Shown here piece by piece: positions 29,250 through 37,921 of a DNA stretch of 64,000 nucleotides. Source of the DNA: Rhizobiales bacterium 64-17 (GTDB taxonomy: Bacteria; Pseudomonadota; Alphaproteobacteria; Rhizobiales; Xanthobacteraceae); NCBI GenBank assembly GCA_001899285.1, contig MKWA01000002.1, positions 302,204 to 366,203 of the forward strand. The letters are read 5' to 3'. A program made the position numbers and the translations under genes. Below the pieces are notes generated by a model. That model ran no database searches, had not been told where the DNA came from, and saw nothing but the letters and a program-made list of their open reading frames with translations. Positions within the stretch are counted from its first letter, which is position 1, and each line of letters starts with the position of its first letter.

Positions 29250-31163
29250 ATGCTTCGCGGTATTCAGGAAGCCTCCAGAAATTGGCTCGGCAAGATTGTC
29301 ATGGCCGTGGTCATGGGGCTTTTGGTGGTCAGCTTTGCTATCTGGGGCATCGGCGACATCTTCCGGGGATTCGGCCTCTCCACGGTCGCCAAGATCGGCA
29401 AGACCGAGATCGGCGTCGAGCAATTCCGCACCTACTATAACGACCGCCTGCAGGCCCTGAGCCGCCGCATGGGCCGCCCGATCTCGCCGGATCAGGCGCG
29501 GGCGCTGGGTCTCGACCGCCAGTTGATCGGTCAGCTCGTGGCCGAAACCGCTCTTGATGAACGCGCGCGCGACCTGCGGCTGACGTTGTCCGACGCCGAG
29601 ATCGCCCAGCAGATCGTCAACGACAAGAATTTCGCCGGCCCGTCCGGCCAGTTCGACCGCAACCGCTTCGAAGCGCTGATCCGCAACGCCGGCTTTACCG
29701 AAGCGCGTTTCGTCGCCGAGCAGCGCCGCACGCTGGTCCGTCGCGAACTCACCGACACGATTGCCGGTAACATCGCGCCGCCGAACACGCTGGTCGCGGC
29801 GATCCAGCAATTCCAGAACGAGACCCGGACCATCCGCTATCTGTCGCTCGGTCCGGCACAGGCGGGCGATATCGCGACGCCGAGCGCCGACGAACTCGCC
29901 AAATATTTCGAGGAGCGCAAGGTTCTGTTCCGCGCGCCGGAATACCGCAGCATCGTCCTTGTCGAGTTGACGCCGGAGAGCCTCGCCCAGTGGCAGACGA
30001 TTTCCGATGCTGATGCGCGCAAGGTCTATGACGACAACCCGGACAAGTTCGGCACGCCGGAACGTCGCCAGTTGCGACAGATCCTGTTCCCGAATGCCGA
30101 TGAAGCCAAAGCGGCGTCCGAGAAGATCGCCGGCGGCGCGAGCTTTGAATCCATCGCCGAGCAGCGCGGTCTGAAAGACGATGACACGAACCTCGGCACG
30201 CTGACCAAGGCCGGCATCGTCGATCCGGCCATCGCCAATGCCGCGTTCGCGCTCAAGGAAGGCGATGTCAGCGCGCCGGTTCAGGGCCGTTTCGGCACGG
30301 TGCTGATCAAGGCCGTGAAGGTCGAGCCGGGCCAGATGAAGACGTTTGAGCAGGTCGCCCCCGAGATCAAGAAAGAGCTGGCGCTCAACAAGTCGCGCGG
30401 CGACGTGATCGACACCCAGAACAAGATGGAGGACGCCCGTGCCGGTGGCGCGACGCTCGCGGAAGCCGCGCAGAAAGTCGGGCTGACGCCACGCACCATC
30501 GAGGCGGTCGATCGCTCCGGCCGCGGCACCGATGGCGCGCCGGTCCCTAACCTGCCGAAGACTGTCGACGTGCTGTCGCAGGCTTTTGCCACTCAGGTCG
30601 GCATCGAAACTGATCCAGTACAAATCCCCGGCGGCGGCTATCTCTGGTACGAAGTCACCAAGGTCACGCCGTCGCGCGAGCGCAATCTCGACGAGGTCAA
30701 GCCGCAGGTGGAGACGCGCTGGAAGGACGATCAGATCGCCCGCAAGCTGAAGGAAAAAGCCGACGAGATCGTCAGCAAGCTCAAGGCCGGCGGCAATCTT
30801 GATGAACTCGCCACCGCGAACGGCGTCAAGGCTGAAACCGCCGCCGACCTCAAGCGCAATGCGACCGGCGGCGCGGTGCCGGCAAGCGTCGTCGACCTCG
30901 CCTTCCGCACGCCCAAGGACACGCCGGTCACGACCGAGGGCGCGCGCGCGACCGAGATGATGGTGTTCACCGTGACCGCGGTGAGCGATCCGAAGTTCGA
31001 TCCCGCGGCAACCGAAACCAAGCAGATGGCGGATGGCCTCAAGCCGGCGATCACCGAGAGTATCCTCGCCGAATACGTCGCGCAGTTGCAGACGGACTAC
31101 GGCGTGAGCATCAACCCGACGGTGTTCAACCAGATCGTCGGCGGCGGCACCGCCGCGAATTGA
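29250..31163 (+). CDS. ppiD: PpiD-like periplasmic folding chaperone / peptidyl-prolyl isomerase
   Basis: A 637-residue membrane-anchored chaperone. The N-terminus is cytoplasmic and short, followed by one transmembrane helix (about 16-35, IVMAVVMGLLVVSFAIWGIGDIF). A SurA-type N-terminal chaperone domain (about 40-170) follows, then a parvulin-like PPIC domain in the middle and a long C-terminal helical part. It would help newly translocated proteins fold at the Sec exit. trpE begins 4 bases after its stop, so this gene heads the tryptophan operon; this pairing is common in related genomes. Confidence 0.9.
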   Translation: MLRGIQEASRNWLGKIVMAVVMGLLVVSFAIWGIGDIFRGFGLSTVAKIGKTEIGVEQFRTYYNDRLQALSRRMGRPISPDQARALGLDRQLIGQLVAETALDERARDLRLTLSDAEIAQQIVNDKNFAGPSGQFDRNRFEALIRNAGFTEARFVAEQRRTLVRRELTDTIAGNIAPPNTLVAAIQQFQNETRTIRYLSLGPAQAGDIATPSADELAKYFEERKVLFRAPEYRSIVLVELTPESLAQWQTISDADARKVYDDNPDKFGTPERRQLRQILFPNADEAKAASEKIAGGASFESIAEQRGLKDDDTNLGTLTKAGIVDPAIANAAFALKEGDVSAPVQGRFGTVLIKAVKVEPGQMKTFEQVAPEIKKELALNKSRGDVIDTQNKMEDARAGGATLAEAAQKVGLTPRTIEAVDRSGRGTDGAPVPNLPKTVDVLSQAFATQVGIETDPVQIPGGGYLWYEVTKVTPSRERNLDEVKPQVETRWKDDQIARKLKEKADEIVSKLKAGGNLDELATANGVKAETAADLKRNATGGAVPASVVDLAFRTPKDTPVTTEGARATEMMVFTVTAVSDPKFDPAATETKQMADGLKPAITESILAEYVAQLQTDYGVSINPTVFNQIVGGGTAAN

Positions 31164-31167
31164 TGCG

Positions 31168-32682
31168 ATGCAGATCGAGCCGGCCGAAGCTGATTTCGCG
31201 GAACGCTATCAGCGCGGCGACGCGCAGGTCGTCTGGACCACGCTGGTCGCGGACCTCGAAACGGCGGTCTCCGCCTATCTGAAGATCGGCGGCGGAAAGC
31301 CGATGAGCTTTCTGCTAGAGTCGGTCGAAGGCGGCGCCGTGCGCGGCCGCTATTCTGTGATCGGCCTTGAGCCCGACCTGATCTGGCGCATGCAGGACGG
31401 CCGCGCCGACATCAATCGCACGGCGCAAAGCAATCTCGAGCAATTCCAGCCCTGCGCGGATGCGCCGTTTGCGGCGCTGCGCGGACTTCTTGCCGAAAGC
31501 CGGATCGAATTGCCCGACACGTTGCCACCGATGGCCGCGGGCGTGTTCGGCTATCTCGGCTATGACACCGTGCGGCTGATCGAGGACGTTCCCGCCACCA
31601 ATCCGGACCGCACCGGTATTCCCGACGGCATTCTGATCCGCCCGACGCTGGTGGTCGTGTTCGACGCGGTGGCGGACACCATCACCATCGTCACGCCGGT
31701 TCGTCCGGCCGAAGGCGTCAGCGCGGCGACGGCCTACGCGCGCGCCATCGACCGGCTCACCCGCGTCATCGACAGCCTCGACCGGCCGCTCGACAAGAGC
31801 GCCGAGGCCGAGACCGGACCCATCGTCGCGACGCCGGTCTCCAACACCAGCGCCGACGACTACCAGGCGATGACACTGCGGGCGAAAGAGTACATCGCCG
31901 CCGGCGACATCTTTCAGGTGGTGCTGTCGCAACGCTTTGAGGCGCCGTTCACGCTGCCGCCGTTCGCGCTCTATCGCGCATTGCGCCGGGTCAATCCGGC
32001 GCCGTTCCTGTATTTTCTCGACTTCGGGCCGTTTGCGATCGCGGGCTCGAGCCCGGAAATCCTGGTGCGCGCGCGTCACGGCCGCGTCACCATCCGGCCG
32101 ATCGCCGGCACGCGGCCGCGCGGCGCGACGCTCGCTCAGGACAAGGCGCTAGAGGAAGAACTGCTCGCCGATCCCAAGGAGCGCGCCGAGCACCTGATGC
32201 TGCTCGATCTCGGCCGCAACGATGTCGGCCGCGTGGCAAAGCTCGGCAGCGTCACCGTGACCGACCAATATTTCGTCGAACGCTACAGCCAGGTGATGCA
32301 CATCGTCTCCAATGTCGAAGGCGATATTGCCGACGGACGCGATGCGCTCGATGCCCTTGCCGCCGGTTTTCCGGCCGGCACCGTCTCCGGCGCGCCGAAA
32401 GTGCGCGCCATGGAAATCATCGACGAACTGGAGAAGGACAAGCGCGGGCTTTATGCCGGCTGCATCGGCTATTTCTCCGCCGCCGGCGACATGGACACCT
32501 GCATCGCGCTGCGCACGGCGCTGATCAAGGACGGCAAGATGTATGTCCAGGCCGGTGCCGGCATCGTCGCCGACAGCGACCCGGTCGCCGAACAGCAGGA
32601 ATGCGTCAACAAGGCCAAGGCACTGTTTCGCGCGGCCGAGGAAGCGCGCCGGTTCGCCAGTGCCGCGCTCCGCGGCCAATAA
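31168..32682 (+). CDS. trpE: Anthranilate synthase component I
   Basis: Chorismate-using subunit of anthranilate synthase, first committed step of tryptophan synthesis; 504 residues. The tryptophan feedback site LLES is present (residues 50-53, SFLLESVEGG). The catalytic half includes GDIFQVVLSQRF, GSSPEILVRA, IRPIAGTRPRG, HLMLLDLGRNDVGRVA, FPAGTVSGAPKVRAMEIIDELE and the closing VQAGAGIVADSDP. It is not fused to TrpG, unlike in Rhizobium and Sinorhizobium. No leader peptide or attenuator can be placed before it because ppiD ends 4 bases upstream. Confidence 0.98.
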   Translation: MQIEPAEADFAERYQRGDAQVVWTTLVADLETAVSAYLKIGGGKPMSFLLESVEGGAVRGRYSVIGLEPDLIWRMQDGRADINRTAQSNLEQFQPCADAPFAALRGLLAESRIELPDTLPPMAAGVFGYLGYDTVRLIEDVPATNPDRTGIPDGILIRPTLVVVFDAVADTITIVTPVRPAEGVSAATAYARAIDRLTRVIDSLDRPLDKSAEAETGPIVATPVSNTSADDYQAMTLRAKEYIAAGDIFQVVLSQRFEAPFTLPPFALYRALRRVNPAPFLYFLDFGPFAIAGSSPEILVRARHGRVTIRPIAGTRPRGATLAQDKALEEELLADPKERAEHLMLLDLGRNDVGRVAKLGSVTVTDQYFVERYSQVMHIVSNVEGDIADGRDALDALAAGFPAGTVSGAPKVRAMEIIDELEKDKRGLYAGCIGYFSAAGDMDTCIALRTALIKDGKMYVQAGAGIVADSDPVAEQQECVNKAKALFRAAEEARRFASAALRGQ

Positions 32683-32791
32683 CGGCGTTCGGGCCGGTTC
32701 CCAACCGATCCTTGACCCTCCCCCGACCGCGCCTTAAGACCTTGAGAACACGCGAGTTCCGCGAGCAGCGACCCAACAAGCACCGGCTGAC

Positions 32792-33406
32792 ATGATTGTC
32801 CTGGTCGACAACTACGACAGCTTCACCTTCAATCTCGTCCACTATTTCGGCGAGTTGGGGGCGGACGTCGTCGTGCATCGCAACGATGCGCTGTCGGCCG
32901 ACGACGTGATCGCACTGAAGCCGGAGGCGATCGTGCTCTCGCCCGGCCCCTGCACGCCGAACGAAGCGGGCATCTGTCTCGATCTGATCGAGAAAGCCTC
33001 CGCCACCGTTCCAATGCTCGGCGTCTGCCTCGGCCATCAGGCCATCGGTCAGGCGTTCGGCGGGCGCGTCGTGCGCGCGCCGCAACCGGTGCACGGCAAG
33101 GTCTGCGAGATCGCCCACGAAAGCGCGGGCGTGTTCCACGGCATCAACGGGCCGTTCAAGGCGACCCGCTATCACTCGCTGGTGGTCGATCACACCGCCA
33201 TGCCGGCTAGTCTGACGGTGACGGCGCGGACCGACGGCGATCTGGTCATGGGCCTCGCCCATGTGGAGCGTCCGGTGCATGGGGTGCAGTTCCACCCGGA
33301 AAGCATCGCCTCCGAGCACGGCCATCGCCTGCTCCGCAATTTCCTCGATCTCGCAGCCCGGTGGAACGCGACGCGCAAGGACGCGTCGTCCCGCGCGCTG
33401 CATTGA
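32792..33406 (+). CDS. trpG: Anthranilate synthase glutamine amidotransferase
   Basis: Supplies ammonia to TrpE; 204 residues. It opens MIVLVDNYDSFTFNLVHYF, carries the nucleophile in GVCLGHQAIGQAFGG, and the His-Glu of the triad in HGVQFHPESIASEHG. The protein could also serve aminodeoxychorismate synthase, as TrpG/PabA often do, but context favours tryptophan. A 109-base gap separates it from trpE and contains no obvious structure. Confidence 0.97.
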   Translation: MIVLVDNYDSFTFNLVHYFGELGADVVVHRNDALSADDVIALKPEAIVLSPGPCTPNEAGICLDLIEKASATVPMLGVCLGHQAIGQAFGGRVVRAPQPVHGKVCEIAHESAGVFHGINGPFKATRYHSLVVDHTAMPASLTVTARTDGDLVMGLAHVERPVHGVQFHPESIASEHGHRLLRNFLDLAARWNATRKDASSRALH

Positions 33407-33430
33407 CCAAGAACACGGTGAGTACACTTC

Positions 33431-34447
33431 ATGGCCGATGAATTCCGCGCACTGATTGCCAAGGTCGCCACGGGCGCCGCCCTGACCCGCGACGAGGCGG
33501 CGATGGCATTCGACCGGATGATGTCCGGCGAAGCGACACCGTCGCAGATGGGTGGCCTGCTGATGGCGCTGCGCGTGCGTGGCGAAACCGTCGACGAGAT
33601 CACCGGCGCGGTGACGACCATGCGGGCGAAGATGCTCAAGGTCACCGCTCCAACCGACGCCGTCGACGTGGTCGGCACCGGCGGCGACGCGTCCGGCTCC
33701 TATAACATCTCCACCTGCGCGGCGTTTCTCGTTGCCGGCGCCGGCGTTCCGGTCGCCAAGCATGGCAACCGCGCGCTGTCGTCGAAATCCGGCTCCGCCG
33801 ACGTGCTGGCTGCGCTCGGCGTCACCATCGATCTCAATCCGGCGCAGGTCGGCCGCTGCATCCGCGAGGCAGGGCTCGGCTTCATGTTCGCGCCGGCGCA
33901 TCATCCCGCCATGAAGAACGTCGGCCCGACGCGGGTCGAACTCGGCACCCGCACGATCTTCAACCTGCTCGGCCCGCTGTCGAACCCCGCCGGCGTGAAG
34001 CGGCAGATGATCGGCGTGTTCTCGCGCCAGTGGATCGAGCCGATGGCGCAGGTGTTGAAAAACCTCGGCGCGGATTCGATCTGGGTCGTGCATGGCTCCG
34101 ACGGGCTCGACGAGATCACCACCACCGGTCCAACCGCGGTCGCCGCGCTGGAGAACGGCGCGATCCGCACCTTCGAGATTTCACCGAAGGATGTCGGCCT
34201 GCCGCTGGCGAAGTCGGAAGACCTGCGCGGCGGCGATGCTGCGCAGAACGCCGAAGCGCTGCTCGCGGTGCTCAAGGGCGAGAAGACCGCGTTCCGTGAC
34301 GTCGCCGTGCTCAATGCCGGCGCGGCGCTGGTCGTCGCCGGCAAGGCCAAGGCGCTCGCCGACGGTGTCGCGCAGGCGCAGCAGGCAATCGACAGCGGCG
34401 CCGCCAAGGCGCGGCTCGACAAGCTGATCGCCGTGTCCGGAGCCTGA
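33431..34447 (+). CDS. trpD: Anthranilate phosphoribosyltransferase
   Basis: Joins anthranilate to PRPP; 338 residues. Signature elements are the PRPP loop [35 protein letters not shown], the Mg/PRPP region and [10 protein letters not shown]. It is a separate protein, not fused to TrpG. trpC follows 5 bases after its stop. Confidence 0.98.
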   Translation: MADEFRALIAKVATGAALTRDEAAMAFDRMMSGEATPSQMGGLLMALRVRGETVDEITGAVTTMRAKMLKVTAPTDAVDVVGTGGDASGSYNISTCAAFLVAGAGVPVAKHGNRALSSKSGSADVLAALGVTIDLNPAQVGRCIREAGLGFMFAPAHHPAMKNVGPTRVELGTRTIFNLLGPLSNPAGVKRQMIGVFSRQWIEPMAQVLKNLGADSIWVVHGSDGLDEITTTGPTAVAALENGAIRTFEISPKDVGLPLAKSEDLRGGDAAQNAEALLAVLKGEKTAFRDVAVLNAGAALVVAGKAKALADGVAQAQQAIDSGAAKARLDKLIAVSGA

Positions 34448-34452
34448 GGACG

Positions 34453-35262
34453 ATGTCCGACATCCTCACCCGCATCGAGACCTACAAGCGCGAGGAGATC
34501 GCCGCCGCGAAGCGCCAGCATTCGCTCGCCGACCTTGAGGCGCAGGCCAAGGCCCTGCCGCCGCCGCGCGGCTTCCGTCAGGCAATCGAGCGCCGCATCG
34601 CCGCCGGCGATTACGCGCTGATCGCCGAGATCAAGAAGGCGTCGCCGTCCAAGGGGTTGATCCGTCCCGATTTCGATCCGCCGGCACTGGCCAAGGCTTA
34701 CGAAGCCGGTGGTGCGGCGTGCCTGTCGGTACTCACCGATGCGCCCTCGTTTCAGGGCGCTCCGGAGTTCCTGACCGCGGCGCGTGACGCCGTGCGGCTG
34801 CCGGCGCTGCGCAAGGATTTCATGTTCGAGCCGTATCAGGTAGCGCAGGCGCGCGCCTGGGGTGCCGACTGCATCCTGATCATCCTCGCCTCGGTGAGCG
34901 ACGCGCAGGCCAAGGAACTGGAGGACGCAGCCATTTCCTATGGGATGGATGCGCTTCTTGAAGTTCACGACGAAGATGAACTTGAGCGTGCTAGCCGGTT
35001 GAAATCAAAGCTCTTTGGCGTGAACAACCGCAACCTGCGAACGTTCGAGACCTCGCTCGCCACCAGCGAGCGCCTCGCCCCGAAAATTCCGACGGATCGG
35101 ATTGCCGTCGGCGAAAGCGGTATCCACACACCCGCCGACCTCGCCCGGCTCGCGGCCGTCGGCATCCGCACCTTCCTGATCGGCGAAAGCCTGATGCGGC
35201 AGGCCGATGTCGCCGCCGCCACCCGGACGCTTCTGGCCCACCCTCAAGCCAAGGCGGGCTGA
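34453..35262 (+). CDS. trpC: Indole-3-glycerol phosphate synthase
   Basis: Ring-closing decarboxylase of tryptophan synthesis; 269 residues, TIM barrel, not fused to TrpF. Visible are the catalytic lysine region [52 protein letters not shown] and the phosphate-binding [21 protein letters not shown] precedes the ATG. trpF, trpB and trpA are not in the window, so the pathway is split. moaC begins 2 bases after its stop. Confidence 0.98.
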   Translation: MSDILTRIETYKREEIAAAKRQHSLADLEAQAKALPPPRGFRQAIERRIAAGDYALIAEIKKASPSKGLIRPDFDPPALAKAYEAGGAACLSVLTDAPSFQGAPEFLTAARDAVRLPALRKDFMFEPYQVAQARAWGADCILIILASVSDAQAKELEDAAISYGMDALLEVHDEDELERASRLKSKLFGVNNRNLRTFETSLATSERLAPKIPTDRIAVGESGIHTPADLARLAAVGIRTFLIGESLMRQADVAAATRTLLAHPQAKAG

Positions 35263-35264
35263 TC

Positions 35265-35771
35265 GTGGCCCGACGCGCCTCCAAAGCCTCCCCCCGAAAA
35301 ACCCTCACCCATCTCGATGCCCGAGGCGCAGCCCATATGGTCGATGTCTCCGCCAAGGCCGCGACCGAGCGCGTCGCCATCGCCGAGGGCTATGTGCGGA
35401 TGCGTCCCGCGACCCTCGCCCTGGTGCTCAAGGGCAATGCCAAGAAGGGCGACGTGCTCGGCGCCGCCCGCCTCGCCGGTATCATGGCGGCGAAACGCAC
35501 CCACGAGCTGATCCCGCTCTGCCATCCGCTCGCGCTGACCAAGGTCACAGTCGATCTCGCCAAGGACGGCACGCGTGGTCTGCGCATCGAGGCCATGGCC
35601 AAGGTCACCGGCCAGACCGGCGTGGAGATGGAGGCGCTGACCGCCGTGTCGGTCGCCTGTCTCACCGTCTATGACATGGTCAAGGCGGTGGAACGGACCA
35701 TGCGCATCGAAGGCATCCGCCTGATCGAAAAGAGCGGCGGCCGGTCCGGCCACTACCGCGCCCGGAGGTAA
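35265..35771 (+). CDS. moaC: Cyclic pyranopterin monophosphate synthase
   Basis: Second enzyme of molybdenum cofactor synthesis, 168 residues from a GTG start. Motifs are [27 protein letters not shown] and [22 protein letters not shown], with the conserved KSGGRSGHY at the C-terminus. It starts 2 bases after the trpC stop and is followed 4 bases later by moeA, so cofactor genes ride on the tryptophan operon transcript. Confidence 0.97.
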   Translation: MARRASKASPRKTLTHLDARGAAHMVDVSAKAATERVAIAEGYVRMRPATLALVLKGNAKKGDVLGAARLAGIMAAKRTHELIPLCHPLALTKVTVDLAKDGTRGLRIEAMAKVTGQTGVEMEALTAVSVACLTVYDMVKAVERTMRIEGIRLIEKSGGRSGHYRARR

Positions 35772-35775
35772 AGCC

Positions 35776-36987
35776 GTGGCGCTGATGCCGATCGCGGAGG
35801 CGCTCGCCCTTGTCCTCAAGGACGCGCATCCGCTCGGCGCCGAGGACGTGGCCCTCGCCGACGCGTTCGAGCGCGTCCTCGCCGCCGACCTTCCCGCCTT
35901 GCGCACCCAGCCGCCCGCCAACGTCTCGGCGATGGATGGCTATGCGGTGCGGGCGGCCGATGCGGCGACCGTTCCCGCAACGCTGAAGGTCATCGGCGAA
36001 GTCGCCGCCGGCCATCCCTATGCCGGCGCGGTCGGCCCTGGCGAGACCGTGCGCATCTTCACCGGCGGCGTGATCCCGGACGACTGCGACGCCGTCATCA
36101 TCCAGGAAGACACGCGGCGCGACAGCGACCGGGTGACGATCCACGAAGCCGCGCGTCCCGGCCGCCACATCCGCCGCGCCGGCATCGACTTCAAGGAAGG
36201 CGAGGTGCTGCTCGCGCGCGGCAGAAAGCTCGGCGATCGCGATCTGATGGTCGCGGCGTCGATGAACTATCCGCGCGTGCCGGTGCAGCGGCGTCCGTCG
36301 CTTGTGCTGTTCGGCACCGGTGACGAACTGGTGCCGCCCGGAACGCCGGCCCGCCCTGGCGAGATCGTCTATTCCAATGGCTACGGTATCGCGGCGCTCG
36401 CCTCCCGCGCCGGCGCGAGCGTGACGCACGCCGGCATCGTCGCCGACCGGATGGAGGACCTTATCGCGGCGATCCGCAATGCCCGCAATGGCGGCGCTAA
36501 TATCCTCGTCACCACCGGCGGCGCGTCGGTCGGCGACTACGATCTCGTCCACAAGGCGCTGGCCGCCGAGGGCATGAGCCTGTCGTTCTGGAAGCTCGCA
36601 CTGCGACCCGGCAAGCCGATGCTGCACGGCCGGCTCGGCGACATGCATGTGCTCGGCCTGCCCGGCAATCCGGTTTCGGCCTATGTCTGCTCGTATCTGT
36701 TCCTGGTGCCGCTGATCCGGAAGCTGTCCGGCGTCTCCCCGGTCGAGCACATCACCGAGCCCGCGATCCTCGGCCGCGACCTGCCGGAGAACGACATGCG
36801 CGCCGAATATATGCGCGCGACGCTCTCGCGAGATTCCGATGGCGCGACCGTCGCGACTCCCTTACCGGTGCAGGACAGCTCGCTGATGGCGACGTTGTCG
36901 CGGGCCGACTGCCTGGTGATTCGGCCGCCGCACGCGCCTGCGGCCAAAGCCGGCTCCCCCTGCGCGATCGTCAAACTCGGTCTGTAG
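35776..36987 (+). CDS. moeA: Molybdopterin molybdenumtransferase
   Basis: Inserts molybdate into adenylylated molybdopterin; 403 residues. Domain signs are PPANVSAMDGYAVRAAD near the N-terminus, FTGGVIPDDCDAVIIQE, the MoCF fold VLFGTGDELVPPG and VTTGGASVGDYDLV, and LPGNPVSAYVCSYLFLVP. The start is GTG with GGAGG seven bases upstream; an ATG three codons in is an alternative. It directly precedes the lexA promoter region. Confidence 0.97.
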   Translation: MALMPIAEALALVLKDAHPLGAEDVALADAFERVLAADLPALRTQPPANVSAMDGYAVRAADAATVPATLKVIGEVAAGHPYAGAVGPGETVRIFTGGVIPDDCDAVIIQEDTRRDSDRVTIHEAARPGRHIRRAGIDFKEGEVLLARGRKLGDRDLMVAASMNYPRVPVQRRPSLVLFGTGDELVPPGTPARPGEIVYSNGYGIAALASRAGASVTHAGIVADRMEDLIAAIRNARNGGANILVTTGGASVGDYDLVHKALAAEGMSLSFWKLALRPGKPMLHGRLGDMHVLGLPGNPVSAYVCSYLFLVPLIRKLSGVSPVEHITEPAILGRDLPENDMRAEYMRATLSRDSDGATVATPLPVQDSSLMATLSRADCLVIRPPHAPAAKAGSPCAIVKLGL

Positions 36988-37035
36988 CGGCTTTATCGGC
37001 CTCCTGACGTTCTTCATTTCAAATTAAAGGTTGCG

Positions 37036-37050
37036 GAACACATATCGAAC
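37036..37050. promoter_or_regulatory. LexA-binding SOS box upstream of lexA
   Basis: GAAC-N7-GAAC with GAAC at 37036-37039 and 37047-37050. It is the reverse complement of the alphaproteobacterial consensus GTTC-N7-GTTC. The site lies 119-133 bases before the lexA start and implies autorepression. Confidence 0.85.
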
Positions 37051-37061
37051 AGATAGTGTCC

Positions 37062-37076
37062 GTTCATGATTTGTTT
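37062..37076. promoter_or_regulatory. Second, degenerate SOS box
   Basis: GTTC (37062-37065), a 7-base spacer and GTTT (37073-37076) match the SOS consensus at seven of eight fixed positions. It lies 11 bases after the first box, in the opposite orientation. It may strengthen or tune lexA autorepression. Confidence 0.45.
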
Positions 37077-37132
37077 CGGGGCTGGGTAACCCACGATGTG
37101 GGGACATTCCGTCGGAGGGATCCGGGGGACAA

Positions 37133-37153
37133 GTTCCGTGGGAACCAGGTTCC
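37133..37153. promoter_or_regulatory. Overlapping alternative dyads in the lexA leader
   Basis: GTTCC-GTG-GGAAC (37133-37145) and GGAACC-A-GGTTCC (37141-37153) share the middle arm, so only one can pair at a time. They lie 15 bases before the lexA ATG, overlapping the approach to the GAGGGGAG ribosome-binding site. Their role is unknown. Confidence 0.4.
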
Positions 37154-37168
37154 GAGGGGAGATGTGCG

Positions 37169-37888
37169 ATGCTGACCCGCAAGCAGTTCGAGTTGCTGCG
37201 TTTCATCCATGAGCGGCTCACGGAAGCCGGCGTTCCGCCCTCCTTCGACGAAATGAAGGACGCGCTCGACCTGCGCTCCAAGTCGGGCATCCACCGTCTG
37301 ATTACCGCGCTCGAGGAGCGCGGCTTCATCCGCCGCCTTCCCAATCGCGCCCGCGCGATCGAGGTGATCAAGCTGCCCGACTCGGTCGGCCACGGCATGA
37401 ACGGCGGCGGCCGCACCCGCAAATTCACCCCGAGCGTGATCGAGGGCGATCTCGGCCGCGTCCGTCCGGTCAGCAGCGAGGATGATAGCTCCGCGTCCGT
37501 CCGACCCGTCGCCGTTCCGGTAATGGGCCGCATTGCCGCGGGCACGCCGATCGAGGCAATCCAGTCGCGCAGCCATACGATCAGCATGCCGCCGGATATG
37601 CTGACCACCAGCGGCGACCATTTCGCACTGGAAGTGCGCGGCGATTCGATGATCGAGGCCGGTATCCTCGACGGCGACATGGCGGTGATCCGCAAGACCG
37701 AATCCGCCGACACCGGCGATATCGTCGTCGCGCTGATCGACGACGAGGAAGCGACTCTCAAGCGGTTCCGCCGCCGCGGTGCTTCGATCGCGCTCGAGCC
37801 GGCCAATACTGCTTACGAGGTGCGGATCCTGCCGCCGAACCGCGTGCGCATTCAGGGCAAGCTGGTCAGCATCCTGCGCCGGTATTGA
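37169..37888 (+). CDS. lexA: SOS repressor LexA
   Basis: Repressor of DNA-damage genes, 239 residues. The N-terminal winged helix-turn-helix (about 1-65) has [17 protein letters not shown] and [18 protein letters not shown]. The C-terminal S24 autoprotease has the Ala-Gly cleavage site A124-G125 (RIAAGTP), nucleophile S160 in GDSMIEAG and the general-base lysine K198 in EATLKRF. The N-terminal linker (about 70-112) is longer than in E. coli LexA, as usual for the group. GAGGGGAG precedes the ATG. Its promoter region holds an SOS box. Confidence 0.98.
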   Translation: MLTRKQFELLRFIHERLTEAGVPPSFDEMKDALDLRSKSGIHRLITALEERGFIRRLPNRARAIEVIKLPDSVGHGMNGGGRTRKFTPSVIEGDLGRVRPVSSEDDSSASVRPVAVPVMGRIAAGTPIEAIQSRSHTISMPPDMLTTSGDHFALEVRGDSMIEAGILDGDMAVIRKTESADTGDIVVALIDDEEATLKRFRRRGASIALEPANTAYEVRILPPNRVRIQGKLVSILRRY

Positions 37889-37921
37889 GGTTCGCGACGG
37901 TCCTGGGCCGCCCCGGCCATC

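Noticed and set aside
31100-31170. A trp leader peptide or attenuator before trpE
   Set aside because: ppiD ends 4 bases before trpE, and no Trp-codon cluster followed by hairpins is present.
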